64,000 nucleotides of DNA, from positions 2,986,522 to 3,050,521 of the forward strand of contig CATOTI010000002.1 in the NCBI GenBank assembly GCA_951813295.1. Direction: 5' to 3'. The position numbers and the translations under genes were made by a program. The notes under the pieces were generated by a model that saw only the letters and a list, made by a program, of their open reading frames with translations, ran no database searches and had not been told where the DNA came from. The DNA is from an uncultured Pseudomonadales bacterium (GTDB lineage Bacteria > Pseudomonadota > Gammaproteobacteria > Pseudomonadales > Azotimanducaceae). Of this stretch, positions 51,287 through 60,176 are shown in pieces (position 1 is the first letter of the stretch; the number at the start of each line of letters is the position of its first letter).

Positions 51287-51769
51287 ATGGCCTATCACCT
51301 CGCACAGCTCAATATTGCGCGGTTCCGGCGCCCGCAAACCGACCCCGTCAACGCTGATTTCATCAACGCGCTGGAGCGGGTCAATTCAACGGCGGAGGAT
51401 CAGCCGGGGTTCGTCTGGCGTTTCACCGGTGAAGGCGACAACGCGATCGACGTGCAAGCTTTCGAAGATCCGAATATCGCGATCAACCTGTCGGTCTGGC
51501 GCGACATGGAGACGCTTGCGGCGTTCGTCTATCGGAGCGACGATCACCGCTCGATCATGCGGCGGCGCCGGGAGTGGTTCGACAAGCTGGAGTTCTACCT
51601 CGTGCTCTGGTTTGTCGAGGCCGGAACGGTACCGACGGTCGAGGAAGCCAAGGCACGTCTCGCCCACCTCAGAACGCAAGGGCCGTCGTCGAGGGCGTTT
51701 ACGTTCCGCGAACCCTTTCCCGCGCCCGGCAACGGCGAGGCGACACCGATCCTGGACGAGTGTGCTTAG
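51287..51769 (+). CDS. DUF3291 protein
   Basis: A 160-residue protein with the DUF3291 pattern: YHLAQLNIARFR at the start, PGFVWRFTGEGDNA, NLSVWRDMETLAAFVY, then a WFDKLEFYLVLWFVEAG segment with well-kept aromatics. The ferredoxin-like fold resembles antibiotic monooxygenases, but no role is established. ATG 51287 follows AAAGGAG at 14 bases, a little far; a second start is not evident. Confidence 0.87.
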   Translation: MAYHLAQLNIARFRRPQTDPVNADFINALERVNSTAEDQPGFVWRFTGEGDNAIDVQAFEDPNIAINLSVWRDMETLAAFVYRSDDHRSIMRRRREWFDKLEFYLVLWFVEAGTVPTVEEAKARLAHLRTQGPSSRAFTFREPFPAPGNGEATPILDECA

Positions 51770-51825
51770 TCGCCATTAGGCGGCGTCCTTCGCTGCGCGC
51801 CCATGAGTCGCGCGAGCGGTGCCTG

Positions 51826-52380
51826 TCAGTTCAGCCTGGCGTTCTTCCAGTACTTGGTGCCCTGCAGCGTCGCCTGGAGAGCAAGGCCCGTTTCGGTGAG
51901 CTGATAGAGGCTGACGCCGTTGATCGCGGTACCGGCGACGTTTTCCTCGCCACCTTTGTCACCGGATTTCGCCGCGGCATCCACTTGGCCAGAGAAGTCC
52001 CAACCGTGGTCGAGAAAGTTATCGAGCGCCTTGTCGGTGTGAACGACGAAGACGCCGCGGAAGTCTTTGACGCCGAGGCCGATTCCCACGCCGGCGCTCG
52101 CCATGCGCAAGTAAGTTTCGCGGCCGGTGCGCGCGTCGCGAACAATCCCCGACCCGGCACCGGCCGAAAAGAGAATGACGTTCACGCCGACGTTCGAGAA
52201 GACGCCATAGCCGACGGCGTCCGCGATTTCGTCACGAGCGCCCGGCTTCTGGCGATAGAGATCGCGAAGGACTTCCGTTCGCATGGTGAGGGTTTTTTCG
52301 CGCTTCCGATCCTTGCCGTCCGCGAAAGCGGGGCTGCCGAGTACAAGCGCGGCGATAAAGACAACGGCGACTGACTTCAT
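51826..52380 (-). CDS. SYLF/YSC84-domain lipid-binding protein, secreted
   Basis: A 184-residue protein with a signal peptide (residues 1-21, cut after AFA) and a SYLF domain: GYGVFSNVGVNVILFSAGAGSGIVRD and a following GVGIGLGVKDFRGVFVVHTD. Eukaryotic relatives bind phosphoinositides; bacterial ones are exported proteins of unclear role. A lipid-binding role in the periplasm is inferred. Confidence 0.85.
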   Translation of the reverse strand: MKSVAVVFIAALVLGSPAFADGKDRKREKTLTMRTEVLRDLYRQKPGARDEIADAVGYGVFSNVGVNVILFSAGAGSGIVRDARTGRETYLRMASAGVGIGLGVKDFRGVFVVHTDKALDNFLDHGWDFSGQVDAAAKSGDKGGEENVAGTAINGVSLYQLTETGLALQATLQGTKYWKNARLN

Positions 52381-52526
52381 CTGGATGGTCCCGTTTGGAT
52401 CTCGCCGAAGAGTACCACCCTGCGAAACCCACCCATCGGCGTCGACACGACGTTCTCGTCAGGTTGGGTTGCCCGACGTAACGTCGAGTGCGACCGCGCG
52501 AGCGGATGTGAACTTAAGAGGACATC

Positions 52527-53332
52527 ATGCCCGTCGTCGACTATTCCGTGACCGGAGACATCGCGACCGTTCGATTCAATCGACCGGAAGCGCTGAACGC
52601 GATCAACCCCGAGGTCGCGGTACGCCTCGCCGATGCGTGGGAGAGTGTGCGAGCCGATGAAAACGTACGTGTCGCCATCCTTACGGGTACCGGTCGCGCG
52701 TTCTGCTCCGGCGCTGATCTCGGCCAGCTCATCCCGATGATTTCAGGGTGCCCGACAGCCCGAGAACGAGTGGGATGAGCGTGTGCAATCCGATCGCGGC
52801 ATCGTCGGACGGGCGCTGTTGCGCAACTTCGATCCCGAAAAGCCAGTCATCGCCGCTGTCAACGGATTTGCCGTCGCGGGAGGAATGGAGATTACGGAAG
52901 GGACGGATATCCGCGTGGCTTTCGAGTGAGGCGACTTTTGGCGTCCAGGAAGTGAAATGGGGGCCTTTCCCCGGCGGCGGTTCGACCGTACGACTGCCGG
53001 CGCAGATGCCGTTCGCCAAAGCGATGGAGCTGCTGTTGACCGGCGATCTCATCGATGCCGGGGAGGCCTTGGCTTGTGGTTTCGTCAACCATGTCATCGA
53101 GCCGGACGCCGTGCTGGCGAAGGCGACGGAGATCGCCGAGAAGATCAGTGCCAATGGTCCGGTCGCCGTGAAGGCGATCCGTCAGTCGGCGCGAGCCTGG
53201 CTCGGCCTTCCGGAGAAGGAGGCCCTCGCGTTGGAGGGCAAGTATTCGGCTCCCGTTTTTCAGACGGAGGACGCGCGCGAAGGGCCGCGCGCCTTCATGG
53301 AGAAGCGGGCGCCGGTCTACAAAGGGCGCTGA
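52527..53332 (+). pseudogene. Enoyl-CoA hydratase/isomerase (crotonase), two frameshifts
   Basis: The start (MPVVDYSVTGDIATVRFNRP, with GRAFCSGADLG, the first oxyanion motif) is in frame from 52527. Near 52746 the frame moves by one base: GARQPENEWDERV and the second motif NGFAVAGGMEI are in the next frame. Near 52910 it moves again, and the rest to LLTGDLIDAGEALACGFVNHV and the end at 53332 is in the third frame. Each shift is mended by removing one base from a run (GGG, TTT). A crotonase of about 268 residues would be restored. Sequencing error or recent decay cannot be separated here. Confidence 0.85.
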
Positions 53333-53456
53333 GTCACCGCGACGTACGCTGTCGCTCAATCTAATCCGTGGCGGGCCTTGCGCGATAGCGAGCCGCTTCT
53401 GGTTCTTTCGGGCGTGCAACGCGAAAAAGACGATCGTCGCCATAGCGCCGACGAGG

Positions 53457-53771
53457 TCACTCGTCGAACGCGACGTAGTTGGCCAACGTTGTCTCGGAAA
53501 CGAGGGGCGGGCGTCGCTCGAGCAACGCCCGGCCCTCCGCCGTCTGGTACATCTCGCGGAACTCGTTCTGCGCGGTTTCCTCGGAATCGTGCAGTGTGAG
53601 CCACACGGCTTGATCGCCGGCCTCCCCGAGGCCCTGGAACGGACCGCCGTGGCGACGGATTCCGTGTTGGTCCCAGAGCGCGAGGATTTCCCGGGTCCAG
53701 GCCCAGTAGTCATCGACTCTCTCGGGCGCGATGGTCACGTAGACGGCTCGTAGGATCATAAGGTCGCTCAC
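53457..53771 (-). CDS. Small NIPSNAP/ABM-like dimeric alpha-beta barrel protein
   Basis: A 104-residue protein (or 100 from the ATG at 53759) with the ferredoxin-like barrel look of small NIPSNAP- and antibiotic-monooxygenase-like proteins: LRAVYVTIAPERVDDYWAWTREILALW, then AVWLTLHDSEETAQNEFREMYQTAEGRALLE. Trp and Tyr positions suit a small aromatic pocket. I do not assign an activity. Confidence 0.6.
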   Translation of the reverse strand: MSDLMILRAVYVTIAPERVDDYWAWTREILALWDQHGIRRHGGPFQGLGEAGDQAVWLTLHDSEETAQNEFREMYQTAEGRALLERRPPLVSETTLANYVAFDE

Positions 53772-53869
53772 GATGGCTCATTCGCGAACCTACTGTTTCG
53801 ACTGGTGCGTGCGCAATCTCGCCTAAAGCCTGCGACTGGCCAGCACGTCTCGGATCTCGGTCTCACGCT

Positions 53870-54143
53870 TCACGTCGAGCCCAAGGTTTCTGTTCCGTCG
53901 GACACCCGATCGACGAGGCTGCCGATCTGCTCGATGCCGCGCGCTTTGATAGCGCGAGCGGTTTCGAGGGCAGTGCGAGAGTGGCGATCGGCTGCTCGCG
54001 CAAGGCGGGGCGGTAAGTCTGGCTTCGTTTTTCATGCTCGTTCCTTCGTGACGAACGAAGTGACGACGCGCAGCGGTATAGGATTTGCCGGTACGGCGCC
54101 TCCGGCTGCGGATAGCTCTCTTCAGGTCTTTGTTGGCCGTCAT
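53870..54143 (-). pseudogene. Small basic hypothetical gene, frameshifted
   Basis: The first 37 codons (MTANKDLKRAIRSRRRRTGK and SYTAARRHF) match a known type of short N terminus seen in small bacterial hypotheticals. At an A5 run at about 54028-54032 the frame shifts; if one A is removed the text goes on as DLPPRLARAADRHSRTALET and IKARGIEQIGSLVDRV to a TGA at 53870, giving about 90 residues. The gene starts 6 bases from the left end of the IS256 element. Function unknown. Confidence 0.5.
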
Positions 54144-54149
54144 TGAGTT

Positions 54150-55473
54150 GTGTGCCGCAAGTTGTGCAAAAGGGTTGAGTGGCCTGGCATGCGGTTAAGC
54201 GGCTCGGCGGAGCTGCTCCTTCTTCAGCTCCTTGAGCAAGTCCATGTTCAAGTAGCGGCTCTGTTCGAGCCAGTTCTCGTGGGTCTCAACGGCCAGCGCC
54301 CGCACCAGGCGTAAGCAACTCGCCGCGTTCGGAAAGATCCGCACCACATACGTTCGTCGACGGATTTCCTCGTTCAAGCGTTCCAGCATGTTGGTGCTCT
54401 TCATGTGCTTGTGATGGCGATGTGGGAGGCGATAGAACGTCCACGTCTGCTCGATGTTTTCCTCCACCCAGTCGGTGAGCTTCGGATACTTCGTGTGCCA
54501 TCGGCCGATCCAAGCGGCGAGATCCGATCGCGCCTCATCGACGTTGCGACGATCGTAGAGCCAGCGCAGTTCCTGCAGACAATCGTCATCGGCCTTGCGC
54601 GGAATGTGGTCGAGGGCGTTGCGCAGGAAGTGCACGTAGCAGCGTTGCCACGCGCTGTCGGTGAGGACTTCTTGGATCGCCCGTCGCAGCCCATCGTGAT
54701 CATCGCTGACGACGTACTCGACGCCGTGTAAGCCGCGATCACGCAGCGTGGTGAGGAACTCTTTCCAGCTACTTCGACTCTCCCGTTGAGCGAGCTCCAC
54801 GGCCAGTATCTGGCGGCGTCCTTCCCAGTTGATGCCAATGGCAATGAGCACGGCTCGAGAGCGGATCACGCCCGCCTCACGGACCTTCTCATAACGCGCA
54901 TCGAGGATCAGATACGGCGTCGGTTCTTCGAGCCGTCGGGTGGCGAATGCGGTGAGCGTCTTGTCGAGGCGCTTGTTGATCCGCGAGATGGTCGAGGCGG
55001 AGACGCTGTGGCCACACAGCTCCTCCGTGATGGCTTTGACCTTGCGCGTCGAAACGCCCTCGACATACATCTGCGCCAGCGCGCTGACCAAGGCTTGTTC
55101 GGAACGCTGGTATCGCGCAAACAGTTCCGTGGAAAAGCGTCCTTCGCGGTCGCGTGGCACGCGCAGCTCGAGCTTGCCGACGCGGGTCAACAAGCCGCGC
55201 GGGTAGTAACCGGCTCGATAGCCCCGGCGTTCGTCGCTGCGTTCGTGGGGTTGTGCGCGGAGCACTTTGGCCATCTCCGCTTCCAATAGCTCTTGGAGCA
55301 TCTCGCGCATCATCGTGCGCAGCTGGTCGCCCTCGGTGCTGAGCACCTCTTCCAGTTCGACTGCCGTCGACTTACGCTTCTTCTGGGTGGTCATCTCGTG
55401 TGTGTGCCTTTTTTGATGTCGTGTCTAAAAGCACACCATGGCCACCCAACTTTTTGCGCATCCTTCGGCACAC
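54150..55473 (-). mobile_element. IS256-family insertion sequence
   Basis: A 1324-bp element bounded by imperfect inverted repeats of about 34 bases: the left begins GTGTGCCGCAAGTTGTGCAA and the right, read inward, GTGTGCCGAAGGATGCGCAA; both continue to TTGxGTGGCC. One transposase gene fills it. Flanks ATTGAGTT and TACCCGTC do not match, so no target duplication is seen; a deletion or recombination next to one end is likely. Confidence 0.85.
54195..55394 (-). CDS. IS256-family (mutator-type) transposase
   Basis: A 399-residue DDE transposase of the IS256/mutator family, about the usual length and apparently intact. Asp in LILDARYEKVREAG and in YVVSDDHDGLRRAI are two of the three catalytic acids; the third, a Glu, lies after the C/H segment WQRCYVHFLRNALDHIP, in STNMLERLNEEIRRRT. 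It opens with ELLEAEMAKVLRAQPHERSD, as in the family. Confidence 0.95.
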   Translation of the reverse strand: MTTQKKRKSTAVELEEVLSTEGDQLRTMMREMLQELLEAEMAKVLRAQPHERSDERRGYRAGYYPRGLLTRVGKLELRVPRDREGRFSTELFARYQRSEQALVSALAQMYVEGVSTRKVKAITEELCGHSVSASTISRINKRLDKTLTAFATRRLEEPTPYLILDARYEKVREAGVIRSRAVLIAIGINWEGRRQILAVELAQRESRSSWKEFLTTLRDRGLHGVEYVVSDDHDGLRRAIQEVLTDSAWQRCYVHFLRNALDHIPRKADDDCLQELRWLYDRRNVDEARSDLAAWIGRWHTKYPKLTDWVEENIEQTWTFYRLPHRHHKHMKSTNMLERLNEEIRRRTYVVRIFPNAASCLRLVRALAVETHENWLEQSRYLNMDLLKELKKEQLRRAA

Positions 55474-55687
55474 TACCCGTCATCGTCTACTTCGAACCCG
55501 ACGCGGTAGTCCCCAGGCGACGCCCCGACGGGCGGATTCGACGAATCTAGTTCGAGGATCTACTCCCCTTTGCCCCGCGTTTGGGGGCACGCCTGGGATG
55601 ACCCTCAAGGGTTGTGCGCGAAGCTCGCACGCCCGGAAATATCGGCCCGCCGGACGTGTCAAATCGACCGGACTCGGTGAGGGCGTA
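55474..55687. other. Intergenic gap right of the IS256 element
   Basis: Two hundred bases between the IS and the beta-lactamase-fold gene end. It is GC-rich with short repeated words (CCCGCCGGAC, GCGCGAAGCTCGCACGC) but shows no gene, no promoter and no match to the left flank of the IS. Confidence 0.5.
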
Positions 55688-57103
55688 TCAGTCGTCGAGG
55701 CGGGGCATCCGCGTCCAGGTGTCCTCGTTTCGAGCTTTGACGAGCACCGCCGTCGACCGCTCGCCGTCGTATTCGAATCGGAACGACATCGAGCCCGATA
55801 CGGGATAAATGAAAAACTCGTCCTTACTTCTCGCCCTGTCCCTGTTTCTCGCATAGACGCGGGTGTTGGCCCCGTCGGCGTGCACCTCGAGATGGCCATG
55901 GCCATGCACCAGGCGGAATTCCCAGACCAATCCGTTGGGGGCGCGATAAGAACCTATGGTGCGCTCGAAGGCTTCGGGTGCGAAGTTGATCGGAAACTCG
56001 GGGTCGTTTGTTGGGACGCGGCCGAGGTCGAACTGATGGAAGTGCCGGGTCCAGGCATAGAGCACGGCGTTGGTGATGTCGGTGCCGCTCGAGCCGTTCG
56101 TAAGGACGACGACGCCTGAGCGTAGCTCGGGCAAGAGTCCGAACTGCCCACTCCAACCGCGGTTACCCGCGCCGTGTGCCACGACTTTCCTGCCGTGCAG
56201 GGTCGACAGGTTGAAGCCGAGACCGTATGGCCCACGCTGCATAGCCTCGACGGTGTCGTGCGCGAGCGGTCCGGCGGTGACCCCCAGGATGAAACGCAGA
56301 AACTTCGTCAGATCATCGACTGTCGTCTGCAAGCTACCTGCCGCCTCGAATACGTGCGTGACCGGCTCGACAGGCGTTCCTCCTTCATGCGGAACGGCGG
56401 CTTGCTCTGCCCCGTCGTCCCAGCGGTACGAACTGCGATCCATGCCAAGTGGTTCGAGAATTTCTTCGGTCATGAACGATGCAAACGGAACGCGCGTGGC
56501 TTCCTCGACGAGGAGTTGCACCACACCGTAGCCGCCGCCCGAGTAGTTGAACTCGCCTGCCGGATGGCGAATGTGCACGCCCGCGCGACCATCGTGACCG
56601 TCGAGTTCCTCGACGAGGGAAGGCATTGCCTGGCCGACGACGTACGTGCCGATCGCACCCACGGATAGCCCGGACGTGTGCGCCAGAAGACGTCGCAAAG
56701 TGATCGTGTCGCCAGCCCGCTTGGGTACCTTCCACCCGCGAATCGAACCGTCGACGGGGCGATCGAGGTCGAGCAGACCACGCTCGGTCAGGTACATCGC
56801 GCCAACCGCGGACACCGACTTCGAGATCGAAGCCGCGTTGAAAACTGTCGCCGGCGTCACCGGTGTCGTACGCCGATGGTCCGTGAAGCCGAATCCGGAG
56901 CGAAACGCCACGTCGCCTTCGTGAATGACCGCGACGGCGACACCCGGGATGCGGAAGCGCTCGAGGAGCGTCGGCAGTTGTGATTCGAGTTCGTCCCGAA
57001 ACGCAGCGATGTCGGCGTCGGCTGGGTGTGCCGTGTTGGCTACGCCGAAGGCAAGAATGATGAGATACGGAATGGCGGAGCGCATATTCGACGACGCGTT
57101 CAT
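55688..57103 (-). CDS. Exported serine beta-lactamase-fold hydrolase
   Basis: A 471-residue serine hydrolase of the class C beta-lactamase/esterase/DD-peptidase family. The signal peptide ends near residue 27. Motif 1 is SISK (Ser nucleophile and Lys, near 93), motif 2 is YSG in FNYSGGGYG (near 190), and motif 3 is HGAGNRGW (near 310; HxG in place of KTG). The last 110 residues form an additional beta domain. Members hydrolyse esters, D-peptides or lactams; activity here is unknown. It overlaps the upstream gene by 4 bases. Confidence 0.87.
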   Translation of the reverse strand: MNASSNMRSAIPYLIILAFGVANTAHPADADIAAFRDELESQLPTLLERFRIPGVAVAVIHEGDVAFRSGFGFTDHRRTTPVTPATVFNAASISKSVSAVGAMYLTERGLLDLDRPVDGSIRGWKVPKRAGDTITLRRLLAHTSGLSVGAIGTYVVGQAMPSLVEELDGHDGRAGVHIRHPAGEFNYSGGGYGVVQLLVEEATRVPFASFMTEEILEPLGMDRSSYRWDDGAEQAAVPHEGGTPVEPVTHVFEAAGSLQTTVDDLTKFLRFILGVTAGPLAHDTVEAMQRGPYGLGFNLSTLHGRKVVAHGAGNRGWSGQFGLLPELRSGVVVLTNGSSGTDITNAVLYAWTRHFHQFDLGRVPTNDPEFPINFAPEAFERTIGSYRAPNGLVWEFRLVHGHGHLEVHADGANTRVYARNRDRARSKDEFFIYPVSGSMSFRFEYDGERSTAVLVKARNEDTWTRMPRLDD

Positions 57104-57696
57104 AAACCGCGGTTTTCGCAGTTCTGTCGAATCATGAAGGTGGTCAGGCGCGGAAAAGCCTTCATCATCGCTGCGATGTCGTGGTCATAGCGCGACGGAC
57201 GGTCGAGTAACTCGTTGACGCTCTCGGTGAGCGCGGCGAATCCTTGCGCCGTCATCCTCGTTTCGAGGCCCCGAAATGCGATCGCTTGCGCGGCGCGCGT
57301 TTTGCTCGCCAACGCGTTGATGTCGACTACCAGCTGGTCCCTGTCGATCTCGTGGATCGTCTTGTTCGACAAGCTCTGGCAAAGCTCTTCGTAGAGCCCC
57401 GACTGTATTGCAACGGCTTTGCGTGCCGCTGGTATGAAGAAATCGTCGATCGCGGCTCGCTGATCGGGAGATAACGTGAGTTGGTTGAATCGAATGGCCA
57501 TCGAGAGCACGACGGTCGCCTCGTCGTCCGATAGGCCAATGATGTTCGAGCGATTACGCGGCTGACGATAAGCGTGCGGATTTTCCGTCATTTCGGTCTG
57601 GAACCGCTCGATCTGCGACAGCGTCGGAGAAAGATCCTCCGCGCCGTGTGCGCTTTCGATCGCAAGCATCGCGGAGATCACCAACAGCCAGCGCAT
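57100..57696 (-). CDS. Secreted protein of unknown function
   Basis: A 198-residue helical protein with a signal peptide (residues 1-18, cut at AHG-AED). The mature part has a LSPDQRAAIDDFF stretch and two Cys (ELCQSLS and QNCENRG) that may pair. I recognise no family. Its stop codon overlaps the start of the beta-lactamase-fold gene by 4 bases, so both should be translated together; it could be a partner or inhibitor of that hydrolase, which is inference only. Confidence 0.55.
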   Translation of the reverse strand: MRWLLVISAMLAIESAHGAEDLSPTLSQIERFQTEMTENPHAYRQPRNRSNIIGLSDDEATVVLSMAIRFNQLTLSPDQRAAIDDFFIPAARKAVAIQSGLYEELCQSLSNKTIHEIDRDQLVVDINALASKTRAAQAIAFRGLETRMTAQGFAALTESVNELLDRPSRYDHDIAAMMKAFPRLTTFMIRQNCENRGL

Positions 57697-57811
57697 GCGG
57701 TTTCGACTTCCACTAGAGGTCAGTGCGAAGAAAGTAGCACTTCGGGGTATGCGCGAATACGGCTGTGGGATCGTCGGTTACGGGGTCGACTGCTAGCCCG
57801 CGAGGTTCGGG

Positions 57812-58018
57812 ATGACTAAGGGACTCGCGCTAGTCGGTGCGCTGTGTGCCGCGATTTCTATCGGCATCCCGGTCGGATTGGCAACCGGCTTTCTCTTCTG
57901 GTCGGTGTCCGAGACGCTCGGTGCGATCGTCGGCGTTGTCGTGGGCTTTTATGCCGCAAGTCGCGTCAATGCCACGCTCTATCACCGGATTATGGAATCC
58001 AACGATGATGAAACTTAG
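57812..58018 (+). CDS. Small two-helix membrane protein
   Basis: A 68-residue protein with two hydrophobic stretches (residues 5-28 and 33-51) and a polar C-terminal end. No known motif. ATG 57812 is the first start after the stop in frame; the ribosome site is weak (GAGGTTCGGG). It precedes the DUF4282 protein by 18 bases, so the two are probably cotranscribed. Confidence 0.5.
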   Translation: MTKGLALVGALCAAISIGIPVGLATGFLFWSVSETLGAIVGVVVGFYAASRVNATLYHRIMESNDDET

Positions 58019-58036
58019 CGGCCCCGGAGCAGGTGG

Positions 58037-58321
58037 ATGAGCCAAAACAAAAAGAGCGTCGCTGCCACGGTAGGTGACGTCCTGCGATTCAGGACGATGC
58101 TGTCGCCGTTTCTTTTGCAGATTCTTTTCTGGGCGGGCATCGGCGGCTGCCTCTACGGCACCTATGTGCTCTTGTCGTTAGAGCACTGGGCTTGGTGGTT
58201 GGCGTTGATCTTCGGACCGGTGTTGACGCGCGTCATCTTCGAGCGGGTTTTGGTCGCGTTTCGAACCTATGAGCGGTTGGACGAACTCGTCGAACAGGGG
58301 AGGGGACGCGAAACGGCCTGA
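58037..58321 (+). CDS. DUF4282-like small membrane protein
   Basis: A 94-residue membrane protein. The pattern VGDVLRFRTMLSPFLLQILFW, a Gly-Gly loop, a second helix (WWLALIFGPVLTRVIFERVLVAF) and a charged end EQGRG matches DUF4282, a family of unknown function seen beside stress or envelope genes. ATG 58037 has GGAGCAGG upstream. It may work with the neighbouring small membrane protein. Confidence 0.72.
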   Translation: MSQNKKSVAATVGDVLRFRTMLSPFLLQILFWAGIGGCLYGTYVLLSLEHWAWWLALIFGPVLTRVIFERVLVAFRTYERLDELVEQGRGRETA

Positions 58322-58514
58322 TGGCGGCTGATCGCGTGGCCTCGGGGTGGTCGGCCTCGATATCGAGCCGACGGTGTTCGGTCCGATCCGGTCGCGCCAA
58401 TCCCGCGATCATAAATGTCTGTCGTGCAAAAAACGGGTCGGCGCGGACTCGTCGTCTGGTTCTCCACATTCGGCGGCTAGGATGCGCGCCTTTCGTTGTT
58501 CGGATCGAGTGTCG

Positions 58515-59675
58515 ATGAAGAGATTCACTGCTGGTTTGTTGTCGTTGCTCATTGCGGCGACGGCCGTCGCCGAAGAACAACCAATCCCGGGCGAATGGTT
58601 CGTGAGCCTGACCGCGGCCTATCTCGATCCCCCACCGGACTTCATGATGGGCTCGACCGTCGAGCCTGCGGTGGGTGTCGGTTACGCGTTCAACGATGAC
58701 CTCGCGATCGAGCTCCAGTGGATCCCGTGGCAAGCGTCGGGTACCGACGCCGATTCGGTCTGGGTGACGGGCTTGATCGACCTGGATAGTTCTTACGCGG
58801 GAATCGATCCCTACATTGCCGTTGGTGTCGGTTCGGCCAAGCTCGAATCGAATGTATCGTCGAGTCGAGAAGAGCAAGCTTTTCTCGGCGTCGGCTTCTT
58901 CGCCGATTTGGGTAATCGTTGGGCGCTACGTGCGGACGTCCGCGCGGTGAGTACGGGCGGCGAAGCGCATGGCTTCGCCCAAGTTGGTTTGACGCGCTCG
59001 ATCGGTCGCGTGGCGTCCAAGCCGCGCGACGATGATCAAGATGGCGTCGTGAATCGGGACGATGCTTGCCCAGATACGCCCGCCGGCCAACCCGTCGATT
59101 CACGAGGCTGCGTGATACCACCGGCCGATCGGGACGGCGATGGCGTTGTCGACGCGAATGATCGTTGCCCCAACACGCCGCCCAACGTCCCGGTCGATGC
59201 GCGCGGCTGCGAACTCGATAGCGATCGAGACGGGGTCGTCGATCGTCTCGATCAATGTCCGGATACGCCGCGTGGGGCAGAGGTCGACGCACGAGGTTGC
59301 GAGCCGGAGCCGGCGGAGGTGGAAGTCACGGAGCTCAGCGTCGAGTTCGACGTCGATTCGTCCCGAATCCCCGCCGCAGTCGATCGCGACTTTGCCCGCG
59401 TCTATCGTTTCCTCGAACGCCATCCGAATGCACGAGCAGCGGTCGAAGGCCACACCGATTCTACGGGTTCAGCCGCCTACAACCAGGGTCTCTCGGAACG
59501 ACGGGCGCAAGCGATCGCCGATCGGCTGATCGACGCGGGACGCCTTTCGTCGGATCGAGTCGAGGTGGTGGGGCATGGAGAATCGAAGCCGATCGCCGCC
59601 AACGAAACCGCGGAAGGCCGCCAACGGAACCGTCGGGCGACGGCCGTCATTGCCAGTGAAGAACAGCAGGACTAG
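58515..59675 (+). CDS. OmpA-family outer-membrane protein with calcium-type repeats
   Basis: A 386-residue protein: signal peptide to about residue 20 (AVAEE), a small beta-barrel of about 160 residues that matches the OmpA-like outer-membrane barrel (VGYAFNDDLAIELQW), three thrombospondin-type-3 repeats from about 175 (DQDGVVNRDDACPDTPAG, DGDGVVDANDRCPNTPP, DRDGVVDRLDQCPDTPRG) and an OmpA C-terminal peptidoglycan-binding domain with VEGHTDSTGSAAYNQGLSE and QRNRRATAVI. It should link the outer membrane to the wall. Confidence 0.93.
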   Translation: MKRFTAGLLSLLIAATAVAEEQPIPGEWFVSLTAAYLDPPPDFMMGSTVEPAVGVGYAFNDDLAIELQWIPWQASGTDADSVWVTGLIDLDSSYAGIDPYIAVGVGSAKLESNVSSSREEQAFLGVGFFADLGNRWALRADVRAVSTGGEAHGFAQVGLTRSIGRVASKPRDDDQDGVVNRDDACPDTPAGQPVDSRGCVIPPADRDGDGVVDANDRCPNTPPNVPVDARGCELDSDRDGVVDRLDQCPDTPRGAEVDARGCEPEPAEVEVTELSVEFDVDSSRIPAAVDRDFARVYRFLERHPNARAAVEGHTDSTGSAAYNQGLSERRAQAIADRLIDAGRLSSDRVEVVGHGESKPIAANETAEGRQRNRRATAVIASEEQQD

Positions 59676-59678
59676 ACG

Positions 59679-59790
59679 ATGGAGCTGACGTCGATTCAGA
59701 ACCTCGCGATCGAATAGGCACCCCAACTCGTCCGCGGTTTGCTCATCCTCGCCGTAGCCTTCTGGCCGGGGATGGACGATCTTTCAGGGG
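59679..59790 (+). pseudogene. mscS-like N-terminal remnant with in-frame stop
   Basis: Right after the OmpA gene, ATG 59679 gives MELTSIQNLAIE, then a TAG, then in the same frame APQLVRGLLILAVAFW. The pattern of a short polar start and a hydrophobic TM1 helix resembles the start of small MscS mechanosensitive channels, where the codon now TAG is usually a Tyr or similar. Nothing of the later channel domain follows before the terminator. A truncated, silenced mscS remnant is the best reading; evidence is modest. Confidence 0.35.
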
Positions 59791-59815
59791 CGGCATCTGG
59801 CGGGCTGGTAGAGAA

Positions 59816-59854
59816 CGCGGCGCTTCGGTTTAACGCGAAGCGCCGCGCCTTTTT
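59816..59854 (+). terminator. Strong bidirectional-type terminator
   Basis: Perfect 12-bp stem CGCGGCGCTTCG/CGAAGCGCCGCG with an 8-base loop, then CC and five T. It probably ends the OmpA transcript (and the mscS remnant). Confidence 0.9.
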
Positions 59855-60176
59855 CGACTCCCGCGAACGGCAGTCGACAATTAGCCGGAGGGGGGGAGAG
59901 CCTGATGAGGCATCCGGCTACCGGGTGATCTTCCGGGTATCAACATCAATGTCAATAGAAAGGTGGTCAATCGGGTCGAATTGGCGGATATGCGCTGCGT
60001 AATCGGTGTGGATCGCCTTTCTTGATGGGAAGGGAGTCGAACCCTCAAGTCACAACTAGAGGCATTAGCAGGCACCACGGATCGATGAATGACGTGCTCG
60101 CGCGGCGGCGTCCTCCCCCGGCACACGTATCGGCGACGCACCTGGTTGCGACCACGACAAGCGCAAGATGCAGCCC
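59855..60176. other. Intergenic region between terminator and tdk
   Basis: No gene is seen in 322 bases. It has an inverted repeat AGCCGGA/TCCGGCT (59882-59925 or so) with a G7 run in the loop, and at about 60030-60050 a stretch that reads like a tRNA T-arm on the minus strand (GAGGGTTCGACTCCCTT), but a matching acceptor stem cannot be found. Probably a relic or chance. Confidence 0.4.

Noticed and set aside
53333..53456. Short minus-strand helix-like peptide (GAMATIVFFALHARKNQK).
   Set aside because: Too short, no ribosome site, and runs into the antisense of the crotonase; kept only as a note.
49060..59720. Possible general recoding of TAG, since two frames continue past TAG.
   Set aside because: Many intact genes here (exbB, exbD, the TPR gene and others) end with TAG followed by noncoding sequence.
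60018..60060. Stretch like a tRNA T-arm on the minus strand (GAGGGTTCGACTCCCTT).
   Set aside because: No matching acceptor 5' strand, D-arm or anticodon arm lies at tRNA distance, and no CCA end. A tmRNA start was also not found.
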